Assembly (NCBI RefSeq): GCF_016545825.1 | Contig: NC_052617.1 | Coordinates: 54,627,382 to 54,691,381 of the forward strand | DNA: 64,000 bases | Direction: 5' to 3' | Source of the DNA: Eucalyptus grandis | Lineage: Eukaryota > Streptophyta > Magnoliopsida > Myrtales > Myrtaceae | Shown here: positions 46,826 to 57,993 of the stretch, piece after piece | Position numbering within the stretch: position 1 is the stretch's first letter | Layout of the letters: every line of letters starts with the position of its first letter | Notes under the pieces: generated by a model | Told to the model about the DNA's origin: nothing | Seen by the model: only the letters and a program-made list of their open reading frames with translations | Database searches by the model: none | Position numbers and translations under genes: made by a program

Positions 46826-49554
46826 CTAGGCTAGGAATCCGATCCGGGCCCACGTGATGGACTCATCTTTCATTTTACGTGCTGCCTCTCCATATGTCAT
46901 TTCCTCTACGGGACCCACGCCAAACAACTCCAAAGTGACCCGGGCGGCTGGGTCCCACTTGAACTCCTCCCACCAGCCTTTGTCCCCAACGATCGAGAAG
47001 CTTCCCCTCATTCCGTTCGAGTCCAACGGTAACTTTCTGAGACTAGAGTAGCCGAATATTTCGAATTCCACCCCTTGAGGGAAAAGTAGAGCGTGGTCGC
47101 AAATGCTCCTTAGTTTTGGAAGATTGTGGATAACTAGAGATTTGAGACGTGAGAATAGTCCTGAAGAAGCAGCTAATTCCTCTCTTGCAATTCCATCCCC
47201 GATTATTTTCTCCATCGAATCACACTCGTAGACCCCCAAGCTCTGGAGTTTCGGAGCGTGCACGAGCCAAGACAAGTCCAAAATCCACAATCGGAGACAA
47301 TAACCTCAACAAGGCTGGGGAAGCAATAGCAGTTGGGCGCTTGTCCTATCCCTTGATTAATCTCCATCTTCACAAGCATACGGCAATTGACAAAATTAAG
47401 CACCTCTAAATGCGAGAAATTGCTGCTCCCTTTTAATGAGTGACTTATTGGGATGTGGGTCAAGCCCTCGCAATTTTTGATACCTACTCTCCTTATGCAT
47501 CTCTGAAAGGATTGGAATATTTTTAGGGCAGAGGAAGATTTGTTCACCTTGATAGATAAATCGGTGAGACCTTGCATGCGCCCTAGTTCCTCCACCACCT
47601 CCTCTTCATTCTCTAGACTCGATTCCCAACTGCTGAACACATTCAACGGTAAGCTTGCAATTGCCCCCTTAAAAATGAGGAATTTTCTTGTATTGTTCAA
47701 TAGCAACCACTGTAAACGAGTCAAGTTGCTGATTTCCTTGGGCAACTCTCTGATACCAGTGCGTGACAAGTTCAAGTACTGTAGGCTAATCAAATTGCAA
47801 ATCCCTTCAGGGAATGACGTAATATTATTATTGTTGGATAGGTCAAGGACCATAAGACAAGCTGCCATCGACTCGAAAAATCCTCCTGGCAAGACACTCA
47901 CTTTAGTTTCCCTAACAATCAAAGTTCTGAGCTGGGAACACCCAAGTGGTGCTTGGTGGATATTCAAAATCCATTTTCCCCATAGAGATACTTTCTCTGC
48001 TTCCCCCCATTTGGACATCCCTTTTGTGGACATATCTTCTTCCCTCTCTATCACTAGCAACTTGTTCTTTTTCCCGTGGTCGCGAGCAATCCAAGTCGCC
48101 ATGTCGCGGATAACGTCGTGCATCTTTATCTTTACAAACTGTAGTCCCAATTTAATAACCGTCTCACTTTCCAATAGACAAGCCATCTTTAAACTCCCCA
48201 ATACATACTCTCCACTCTTCCGCATATTGTATACATCATCGGTGTCTCCTAGCAAGCCCTCTCCAATCCACAATTCAATAAGATCGTGCGAGTCTATGAG
48301 GTAATCCTCAGGGAAGAGACAACAGTAAAGGAAACAAAATTTAATGATAGAGTCGCTTAAACTATTATAACTGAACTCTAGTATGTGATACACTTCCTCC
48401 ATACCTGACAGTTGATGCGGTTTGTCCCTGAGAGTTGTTAGTGCATAATGCCACTCATGGGGATGCTCTCTGCCAGCCATGGCTCGCCCGACGGTAATAA
48501 GGGCCAATGGCAACCCTTTACACTCTTTAGCAATGTCCTTGGCCAGGCGTTGAATGTCATCATCACAATTTTCAAGCGATTTGCCGATGTTCTTCTCAAA
48601 TAATGTCAAAGCTTCTTCAGGCTTCAAGCACGATACTTCGCATGTTTCGTTGGCTCCCATTTGGTGGCATACTTGCTTCGACCGAGTTGTGAATACTACC
48701 TTGGATCCGTTCTTTGGACTAGGAGGAAGAACTCCGATTTCGTAAAGGTCCAGCCTTGCCCATACATCATCAATCAACAACACAAACTTCTTTTCAGCCA
48801 AAATGTTCAACAAATGATGGACCCTATGATTCTGAGACCATCCATCCCAGATCTCATCTTTAATGTTCAGTCCTTTCCTTACGACGTCTCGAATGTTATC
48901 TTCGTTCACTTGCTTTGACACCACCACCCAAATAACGACATCGAATTTAAGATTTGTGCACAAAAGCTCATTGTTGATCTGTTTCATGAGGGTGGTCTTT
49001 CCCACACCGCCCATTCCATATAATCCAAACATTCCTGTTTTTTTTTCGTCCGCTAGCCATTTCCACACTTCATTAAGGGAAATATCAAGCCCCACGGTCT
49101 TAGCCATAGGTATCGCAAGTATTGCCGGGCTAGGCAATGGTGATGTGAAATTGCTGAATTCTCTTTTCTTACCTTGGAGCTCTCTCGCTTCATTGAGCAA
49201 TCGATCAACTCTTTTCCCCAATTTATAGCTCGGCCAGCAATTCTGAGGAAGACAACGACTGAAACATTTGATTCGGTCACATTCCCTGGCTTCTTCGAGA
49301 ACTTGATCTACTCCACCTTCAAATTCTTGCACCTTGCATAACCAGTTCTCCACTTGATTTGTGCGCCGTACACCTCCCTCTCGTTCTTCACGTTCCACCG
49401 TTTCCTTCACATCTCCGCTCACGGCCTCCAGATCTCCAGTGGCCTTCCCCAACGCCTCCACATTATCTTTCAAATTACAAATGTAGCCCAAAGGTTTGCT
49501 GGCCAAGCCCCATAAATTGCTGACGAGTTGTAACAGAGAATTTGCGAAATCCAT
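46826..49554 (-). CDS. CNL-D: CC-NBS-LRR disease-resistance protein (RPS5/At5g63020-like), one 1-bp frameshift
   Basis: This is the best preserved receptor gene of the cluster, without introns. The ATG at 49554 opens 'MDFANSLLQLVSNLWGLASK'. The CC spans about residues 25-130 with 'NQVENWLCKV' and 'CLPQNCWPSYKLGKRV'. Further landmarks are the P-loop GMGGVGKTT (180-188), kinase-2 LLIDDVW (259-265), RNBS-B VFTTR (287-291), GLPLAL (347-352), RNBS-D CFLYCCLFPEDY (407-418), MHD (478-480) and LRRs from about 535. The frame is open for 783 codons, to 47203. A run of four A (47280-47283) replaces five in CNL-A, shifting the frame before the last LRRs. The C-terminal part, ending 'EEMTYGEAARK', is open from about 47290 to 46826. 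Without the shift it would encode about 909 residues, normal for the family. It could be a real truncation or a sequence error. By family knowledge these receptors detect pathogen effectors or modified host kinases and trigger immunity. A miR482-like site overlaps the P-loop. Confidence 0.85.
48996..49017. promoter_or_regulatory. Candidate miR482/2118 target in CNL-D P-loop
   Basis: The 22 nt opposite the P-loop codons resemble a miR482/2118 sequence (TCTTTCCCACACC then GCCCATTCC on the plus strand). The CNL-D transcript would pair with such a miRNA nearly throughout. In other plants this site triggers phased secondary siRNAs; here that is inference. Confidence 0.5.
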
Positions 49555-49733
49555 AGATTCTTTCGGGAGATGAGAGATCGAAAAAAGGAGTAATCCAGAT
49601 GGATTGAGAGCAGGATTGAGAGCAGGCGAATGGGTGGAGTTCGATAATAGAGGGTCATGTAGTAAGGGACGACTTTTACAGATTCAATAATGGAGGCCCT
49701 GACTAATGGCCCCACAACAGGACAATAATACAA

Positions 49734-49958
49734 GCAAAAGTACAAATCACAACTCGCGGAGTTGAATTATTGCGCACGCGGACAAACAACTTTTTAGAAA
49801 GTTGGATTATGGAAATAAAGCACTCCTCGCAACCCCACACACATATATATAAAAGCAAAAAGTACAGAACACAACTCAAGGTCGAATTATTGCGCATACC
49901 GACAAATAACTTTTTAGAAAATTGAATTATAGAAATAAAGTGTAACTCACGACTTTTC
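49734..49958. repeat. Two-copy direct repeat of about 115-120 bp upstream of CNL-D
   Basis: Copies begin at 49734 and 49855 ('GCAAAA(A)GTACA') and share 'GAATTATTGCGCA' and 'CAACTTTTTAGAAA'-type blocks. Equivalent to 27921-28140 in block B. Confidence 0.8.
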
Positions 49959-50264
49959 CACAAAACAGTCTGAGCATTCATGAGGCTTGAAATTTGAATA
50001 TAACGCATCTATCGTGCAAGATACCACTGATCCTCGCTTCCGACGAATGTTAAAAAAAACATGGTAATATTTTTAAATACATCAATTCGTTGTTGATTAG
50101 CTCCATAATTTTATACAAAAAGGTTTTTCCTAGCACTGTTATGTAATTTTCGTAAAGGAGATTAATTGTAGGGAGAAGAAAAAAAAATTCAATGGGAATT
50201 GGCAACTTTAATTAGTAAAATTAATACCTGCGTAATAGTAAATTGTGACTTTGAAATAATCTTG

Positions 50265-50265
<1 letters not shown>

Positions 50266-50296
<31 letters not shown>
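50266..50296. repeat. ATT microsatellite (block D)
   Basis: About ten ATT units; expanded relative to the block B copy. Confidence 0.9.
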
Positions 50297-50297
<1 letters not shown>

Positions 50298-52200
50298 AAA
50301 TCAAAGACTGGACATTAAAATCCACGTGCATCGTGCATTTAATAATCCAAACATGCCCTCCTCCTTCTTGAGATAGTTAGTAGCTCCCCCGCATGTGAAT
50401 GGTTTTGTGCCCTCCTTTCTTCTTTGAGATTATTAGTTGCCGATGCTATTCGTTTTGTTTAATTTGGATCTGGCAACACCGATATCCATATATAAAATTA
50501 ATGGGTTGCAATTATCTAGTGGTGCTCAGAAGATGGGGCAAAAAAGTTAGACTCGTATCTAGTTAGAAATCTTTTGTTTACAACATGGCGAAAAGTTGAG
50601 GACAGTACAATACCAGAATCGTATGAAATAAAATTTGAAAATGAAAAAAATTAAGCTCACTCACGAAAACACATTCGTTTATGTCACTGAGTACAGGTAT
50701 GAGCATGAGTTGTGGGTCTCTAATTATCATTGTATCGGTAGCCATGAAAATTAGACAAATTTTTTTCACACCATTCCCAATCCAATATTCTTAGGTAGTA
50801 CTATGAGGTAAATGCACGTTGTGCATTTACCCTCTAACCCTAGATGATCCTCATCATTTTAATCCCAAATACTAAATCAGATCAAATCATATATTCTTAC
50901 GAGACATGAGTGTAATCTTTCAAAACACAAGGTTCTCTCCCTAGAGATTCCTCATGCGAAATGCAAGATGTGAACGTTTGTATATGCTTTTTCGTCAACG
51001 GTCATATCCATGAGTTTTTCTAATTTTGGCCAACTTGTCACCCATATGCCACTATCCTATTACAAAAGAAAAACTAAGGACCGATGATTGGCGAAACTCC
51101 ATACGCATCAATATTATAATTATTGGTGTTATTATTATTTTATAATAAAAGAGAAAAGTCCGAGTGTTACACTATTATGCTCTTAAGAAAACTTGATACA
51201 ATCGAATTCTCTATTAATAAAGGAAAAAACAGATTACTATATAAACTAATTAAGGAGATTCCATGTAAACAGATTATTATATACTAAGCTCCCATTACTA
51301 TGCTGTCCCACTTATCAATGTTTAAAATATTGGGCCACTTTAACTTATAATTGAAAGATTTTTTCTTTTATGTTTGGTCGATTGGATCAGTGGCCAGCTG
51401 GACAAACACTAGTAATCCTCGCAAAACTTTTTAATGGTCTTGGCTTGCAAATCCTTTCAAACTCACCATCTAAATCTAATAAAGTGACCTAGATTGTCTC
51501 TGAAGAGTAGCCCTCGAAACTAGCATTACGACGAAATAAATTACAGCGACGGAAAGTCAGTGGCGGGCTTGGGATGAGTGATGGCCCTGCCCCTATTAGG
51601 AAAAAAAAATTCTAATATTACCCAATTATAATTTTTTAATATATTACTGCATATTATTAGAATTTTTTATCACCACTAATCTTGAATTTGCTACTCCAAT
51701 CACCATGGTCCCAACATAATACCGACTTTCAAGTACGATGGAAATTGCTAAAGAGAATAGTATAGGATGTGATGACGCTAACAATTCATGACATTTCCCG
51801 TTTTGCCTGATTGCTTCTGAAATGACCAGAAAAAAAAATATATTGGTTTATCATTCCAAATATTTTCTTTATATTAATATTGAGTTTACTAGTCAACTGG
51901 ATGGTGGGGTTTTCACTTTCCAACTCTGAATTAGTTGGAAATGTTAAAGCTGAGAAACTAAAGGTGAAGACCAGGCGTTGCTTCGATGGACAGCATATTC
52001 ATCCCCCTTTCCCATTTAAATATATATATATGTATGTATGTATATTTTGTCTTTTTCAGCAAAGAAGAGGAATCTTAAACAACTTTTGTTCCCTGTTATA
52101 AAAATAAAGATGCTTTGATGGACAGCATATTCATCCCCCTTTCCCATATTCTTTTTTCTTTATTTTTTTTTTTTACTTTTCCAAAAAAAATGAATCTTAA

Positions 52201-53135
52201 GAGTGCGTTTGTTTGCGTTTGTTTAAAAATTGTTAGGGAACGAAATAGAAAAAAGTGTTTACGTTCTAAAACAATTTTTGAACAAAACAACGCGTTTAGT
52301 AAAACTTGTTCCTAATAAAAAATAAACAAAAACATGTTTGGTAAATTTGGATAATTTTTTATTTCTTTTATTTTTTCTATTTTTCTTATTTTTCCTTTTT
52401 TTCTTTTCATTTTTTTTTCTTCTTTTTGGCTTTTAGTCTGTCGCCAATGGCTTGGCGAGGGTCGGCCTCGCCTTGATCCGGCGAGGCCGAGCTCGCCCGG
52501 CGGCCGGGCGGCGAGGCGCGGCCTCGCCGGCCACCGCCAGGGCGACGCCACTCGCCCCGAATCCGACGAGGCCGAGGCTCGCCGGCCCAGGCGAGCTCGG
52601 CCTCGTCGGATCTCAGGCGAGATCGAGCTCGCCCCAGGGCGGCGCGAGGTCGGCCTCGCCTTGATCCGGCGAGGCCGAGCTCGCCCGGCGGCGGCGAGGT
52701 GCGGCCTCGCCGGCCACCGCCAGCGAGGCCGAGGCTCGCCGGCCGGGCGGCGAGGTCGGCCTCGCCGGATCCGGGCGAGATCGAGGTCGCCCGGGCCGGC
52801 GCGAGGCCGACCCTCGCCCACTACTGGCGAGCCTTGGCCTCGCCGGGGACGCGAGCCTCGGCCTCGCCGGGGCCGGCGAGCCTCGCCGGGCTGGCGAGGC
52901 GAGGCCGCCGGCCCTCGTCGGCCGCCGGGCCATGGCCGAGGGGCGGCGACCGGCCAAAAGAAAAAGAACAAGAAAATAAGAGAAAAAAAAAAAAAAGTGT
53001 TTCTCAAAAGTGTTTAAAACAAGAAACACAAAATTTGTGTTTTTGTTTCTTTTGCTTTTTTGTTCCTGGGACAAAAGAACAAAAAAAAGAAAAAGTGTTT
53101 AAAAACAAAAAAAAAAAATATAAACAAACACACCC
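52201..53135. mobile_element. GC-rich fold-back element, PIF/Harbinger-like MITE, 3-bp TAA target duplication
   Basis: Left end GAGTGCGTTTGTTT and right end AAACAAACACACCC form a 14-bp imperfect terminal inverted repeat (12 of 14 match). TAA lies on both sides (52198-52200 and 53136-53138). The flanks rejoin as AATCTTAAACAACTTTT, which is intact at the paralogous sites (for example 3351-3366 and 54260-54275). Inside the ends are T-rich (left) and A-rich (right) arms that could pair, around a core (about 52440-52955) of very high G+C made of variants of GGCGAGGCCGAGCTCGCC. The core gives long Arg/Pro/Ala-rich open frames in several frames, which are by-products of base composition. The superfamily is inferred from the 3-bp target and TIR. 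Confidence 0.75.
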
Positions 53136-53217
53136 TAAACAACTTTTGTTCCCCACTACAAAAATTAAGATGCTTTGATGGACATCATATTCATCCACCT
53201 TTTCCCGTGTGTGTGTC

Positions 53218-53222
<5 letters not shown>

Positions 53223-53268
<46 letters not shown>
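53223..53268. repeat. AT microsatellite
   Basis: About 23 uninterrupted AT units followed by a T-run; absent from the corresponding place in A and C. Confidence 0.95.
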
Positions 53269-53276
<8 letters not shown>

Positions 53277-56200
53277 TTTACTTTTTCAGCAAAGAAGAGG
53301 AATCTTAAACAACTTTTGTTCCCCATTACAAAAATTAAGATATGATTAGATAAGATAAAATAAGAAGTCTCATCACTTATTTGATGTCACATAGTTCAAT
53401 GTTAACTCTCCAGTCATAGGCAATCAACAGATCAATTGTCGTCCTCTCGCACACAATCTATTGCATCCATCTCCAGTTTCTCTTATTTCAAGTTATCTTA
53501 CAAGTATTCCTAACAAGATCGACCCACCCTAGATGCCAATTAATATGAATTCAAACTCCATGAAATTCAAGCAACCTCACTCCTGAGTTGAAGTAAAAAA
53601 GACACCTCTAAATCTAGATGAAAAGCCCATCGCTTCCTCCAACATCAATAAAAACAGCCACTAATTAGCTGGGTTATCACCTTTTAATTTGCCTTTGACG
53701 AAAATTTCTTCAATTAAAAGATTAAGATATCTGCTACTAATATTGATCAAGGAGGTGACAAAAGATCACATTTTTTTCCCTAAAAGAGGAGAAATTATAT
53801 TTTGACCACTTCAATAATGGAACCGAAGGATCAGCCGCTGCTAGCACTGCCCAGCTCCCCACTACCATCGAAGGAAGGACCCCATCTGCAAAACCTGACT
53901 TGAGGCTTCAACCTTCAAAGGCAATTAAAGGGGAATTTGTTCTTGTTTTCCACCAAGAACTACTGATAAAAAGACTCGTCAAAAACTCTACCATCCTCTC
54001 TGTCTGCCCCACGCAAGGCCCTTGCCGCCACCATCTCCATAGTACCGCCATTACTGGCCTCGACAATAATGGTCTCTCTCTAAGCTACATCTTCTCAACT
54101 GGATGGTGGGGTTTTCACTTTCCAACTTTCAATTGGTTGGAAAAGTTAAAGCTGAGAAACTAAAGGTGAATACCAGGCCTTGCTTCGATGGACAGCATAT
54201 TCATCCCCACTTTCCCATATTCGATATTTTTTTTAAGTTACTTTTTCAGCAAAGAAGAGGAATCTTAAACAACTTTTGTTCCCCATTACAAACATTAAGA
54301 TGTGATCGGATAAGATAAAATAAGAAGTCTCATCATTTATTTGATGAAACTATCTATTACTCTGGGACCATGTTAATGATGTCACATAGTTCAATGTTAA
54401 TTTTGCAATCACAAGCAATCAACAGATCAATTGTCGTCCTCTTGCGCACAATCTATTGCATCCATCTCCTCTTTCTCTTATTTCAAGTTATCTTACAAGT
54501 ATTCCTAACAAGATCGACCCATCCTAGATGTCAATTAATATGAATTCAAACTCCATGAAATTCAAGTAACCTCACTCCCAAGCTAAAGTAAAAAAGACAC
54601 CTCTAAATCTAGATAGAAAGGCCATCGTGATTCCTCCAACATAGACAAAAATAACCACTAATTAGCTGGGTTATCACCTTTTAATTTGCCTCTGACGAAA
54701 ATTCCTTCAATTAAAAAGATAAAGATATCTGCTACTAATATTGATCAAGGAGGTGCCAAAAGATCACTTTTTTTTCTTTTTCTAAAAGAGGAGAAATTAT
54801 ATTTGGCCACTTCAATAGTGGAACCGAAGGATCAGCCGCTGCTAGCACTGCCCAGCTCCCCTCTACCATCGAAGGAAAGACCCCATCTGCAAAACCTGAC
54901 TTGAGGCTTCAACTTTCAAAGGCAATTAAAGGGGAAGTTGTTCTTGTTTTCCACCAAGAACTACTGATAAAAAGACTCGTCAAAAACTCTACCACCCTCT
55001 CTGTCTGCCCCACGCAAGGCCCTCGCCGCCACCATCTCCACAGTACCGCCATTACTGGCCTCGACAATGATGGTCTCTCTCTAAGCTACATCTTCTCAAC
55101 ATTAATAAGTCAGTCATTGAAAGCAAAAAAAACCTCTGAATCTGGAAGCACAACTGCCGTGCCTCCACATCGAGGGGGCAATCGCATCAAGAGCTCAATC
55201 ACATCGGAGGAGACACCAAGCTTGCAAGAAAAAAAGCCAATCACAAACACAATTAAAAAGGGGAATTATGCAAATCGAAATATATGAAGGAACAAATGGT
55301 AAGACTCATGTTTAGTTAAGCAAAACACAATGATCCCTATCCAAATTGTTCAAGAGTTATAATAAAACACCATGATTCCTCAAAAAAAAAAAGAACCATC
55401 ATAGTCACCCTCTTCATACTATTGTCAAAACCCACTCATACTAATCACTTATACTTCTCTCTTAAAATTATTAAAATAATGTTAACATTTTGCACAAGCG
55501 CTATTATTTTACAATTAGTCTGTCACAAATAATTAAAAATCTAAACATAAGTTGCATACAATCAACAATTAAGTTTACTTTTTTATTCATTTGTTACTCC
55601 ATAAATCTAATGTCTCGTGGATTTTATTTCTAAACACGTTTTAAATATATATAGTTTATCGTGAATATAATTATAAAGTAACGACTTGAATCCATTTATT
55701 TACAAGTAAATTAATTTAAAATCTGAAAGTTAAGAATTAACATAGTTTAAATATTTTACAATTTGAAGTGTGGAATTGTTTCCTCATTACATTCAAATTT
55801 GTACACTGACAAAAAAAAAAAAATATGTCGACAAATTATTCTTCTATTAAGTATAATTATATAGATAGAAAGGAAAAAAATTGAAAGTAAACTTATTTAA
55901 ATTCATTCTATTGCTAGTTCAAGAAAAAACTTTGAGAATTAAATGACTAATAACATATGTTATTGATAAAATAACGTAATTAAAAGATTTAAAATTGAAT
56001 TGGCCCAATAAATCCAAGACTTTTCAAATAATTTTCCCCCTAATCTTCCATTGTCAAGAATTCTACCAAGGAACTAAACTGCTCCAACTTCTTGATCCTC
56101 CTTGACAGGAGATCCAAACCTCATCTATGAATAAATTCGGGCAGCATGACTCATGCAGTGATCTTTGTCATATCATCTTGTTCACCATTTAGCGAGATTT

Positions 56201-57993
56201 GAAGACCGATGTTTATAACAAAATGTAAGTCATTGTATCGAATGAACAATGTAGCATATAAATAGACTTGCTACTTTTCCGTTCATCTGTCTCCAATAGG
56301 ATTAAGACTCCAATTTAATAACAAGTTAAAATGAAATCGCCATTGGCTTAGGCAAGTCGAACACGTCAACGGGGTTTCACTGGTTTCCACGAAAACGCTC
56401 TTCACGTTTATTCTTTGCTCCATTGTGGCCACTTGAAGAGCCCACCAACCATTTTACACTGATGATCGTAGAGAGTTGGGACAATGTCCAGCTCATCTTT
56501 GGTACTGTTTTTTTGTTCTCTATCTAATGCATGTTATTATTCAAAAAGATATTTTCAGCAAATTTATGTAAATTAATGTACGCAATGAAATTATGGAGGT
56601 TCATATTTTCCATGTCATTTTTAATATAAACATTAGAATTCTCTCAATTTACGAAATAAATGTATGAAGTTTATCCTTTTGAGAAGTGGACGGATGAGCC
56701 TTCGAAAATTCAAGAACTGATGTCTCTTTTCTTTCCTTTCCTTTCCTTTCCTTGCCTTTCTTCTTCGGCCACATCGCAACTCCAATCTTCCACCGCCATC
56801 TCCACTAGTTTCTCCCCTTTCCCCAACCTCCATCATAGTCACGATCAGCACCACCATCAAACTCCCTCTCGGCTGCGCCATTATAGCTGTCCTCCTTCCC
56901 ACACGCGCCCAAGTGTTTGCGTGCAGCCTAGTCTTGACTACCATCGCCATCGTTAACTGACTACACAAGTATCTCATCAGACCGCCTTCTACTTCACTTG
57001 TTGGCAAACATTCCTCCGATCACCACCATTATTATCGCACCATCGCACCATCGCACACCGGCACTAACACCCGCCCAACCACCCGCAACCACACCCCACA
57101 CTTGTGATCTAAGGTCACTACCTCAAATTCAAGGTCTCTGCCCACAGGAGACCTCCGATCTGAGGGCAATTAAGGCCAAAAACCAATTGGTTCATGATCG
57201 CAGCCAGCGCACCACTCTCTATTGTTTGTCCACAGAGAGAGAGTGGTAGAGAAACAGACAATGCCGCTGGGAGAGGTTGGTCTATCAACGACGGCCCAAA
57301 GTATGAGGCATTCTAATCAATTTTGAGTAACTGGATTAATAAGTCATTGAACTAGATATCATTACGGTACAAGGCAAAGGAGTTTTGCAGGCATTGTCTG
57401 TGAGCATGATCCATTTAAATGATGGCATGACATGACCACGCAACCGCCCAAGAAAAGCGTACGAGCACACAACAATAAAAATAAGCGGATGAGACTTTTC
57501 TCCCGTGCATATGGTTAGAGCCTATTTAAAGCTCAATAGTGTAGCGTGACAAATTTCCCACAGCATAAAGTTTGAGGCAAACAAGTGGTTTGGTATGCAT
57601 CGACCTCGGGTCTGACTGTCATCTTCAGATTGCAAACACACTAGCTTTCCCTCCCCAAGAATAATAAATAGACTCTTGAAGCACAATTGTTATGATGTAA
57701 CTTACTCCTCTCAATTCCCTTTAAGTTTAGGTCTAATTAGCCCAATTTTCACAGATGAACAATGTTACCATGAATCATGACCTCTTGGGCGAGTGGCTGT
57801 TCAAGGATGGGGAAAAATGGAAAGAGGAGAATAAAACTTCCTATGCACACTTCAAAGTTCATACAACAAGGCCGAGGCCACCAATTATCATTCTAGAATG
57901 AAAATTGCAATATTCTGGAGGATTTGTGAAAGGACAGTTTTCATGATATGTCTACAATGGAAGCAATAGAAGAATAACTAGGGCTCACCAAAA
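53269..57993. other. Left-arm repeat DNA of block E, no gene
   Basis: It contains two copies of the 1-kb duplicated segment, each with an empty target site for the hAT-like insertion (about 54058-54066 and 55058-55066). An A/T-rich tract (55300-56400) follows, then a region at 56633-57300 related to B 16150-16920. Open frames in the last region run on both strands and are not conserved as protein. The stretch 57340-57993 is the 3' flank of thioredoxin Y, also present in B and D. Confidence 0.5.

Larger units (their letters stand above)
40046..51350. repeat. Segmental-duplication block D (matches block B)
   Basis: It starts at the sequence matching B 18127 ('CCCAAATCCATCCTAACCC') and follows B through the thioredoxin 3' half, the hAT-like element, the CNL and its 5' flank. 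It ends where E begins, at the same sequence that marks the B/C boundary ('GGGCCACTTTAACTTATAATTG'). Confidence 0.9.
49555..51350. other. CNL-D 5' flank/promoter region
   Basis: Shared with B (27740-29540). It holds a two-copy direct repeat (49734-49958) and an ATT microsatellite (50266-50296). A short minus-strand open segment at about 50578-50769 is more diverged in protein than expected for a gene and is not called. Confidence 0.45.

Noticed and set aside
47540..48304. Long plus-strand open frame (254 codons) opposite CNL-D, with similar ones opposite CNL-B (26741-27415)
   Set aside because: It is the antisense shadow of conserved CNL coding sequence with no domain of its own.
52312..53178. 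Long overlapping open frames rich in Arg, Pro, Ala and Gly on both strands
   Set aside because: They result from the GC-rich repeat core of the fold-back element, occur in several frames at once, and start or end in poly-A/T arms.
53900..55287. Repeated open frame starting MRLQPSKAIKGE, also at 30924-31310 and decayed near 3975
   Set aside because: Copies differ by stops and frame breaks, one is cut by a duplication join, the hAT-like element inserted into its paralogue, and no protein family is recognisable.
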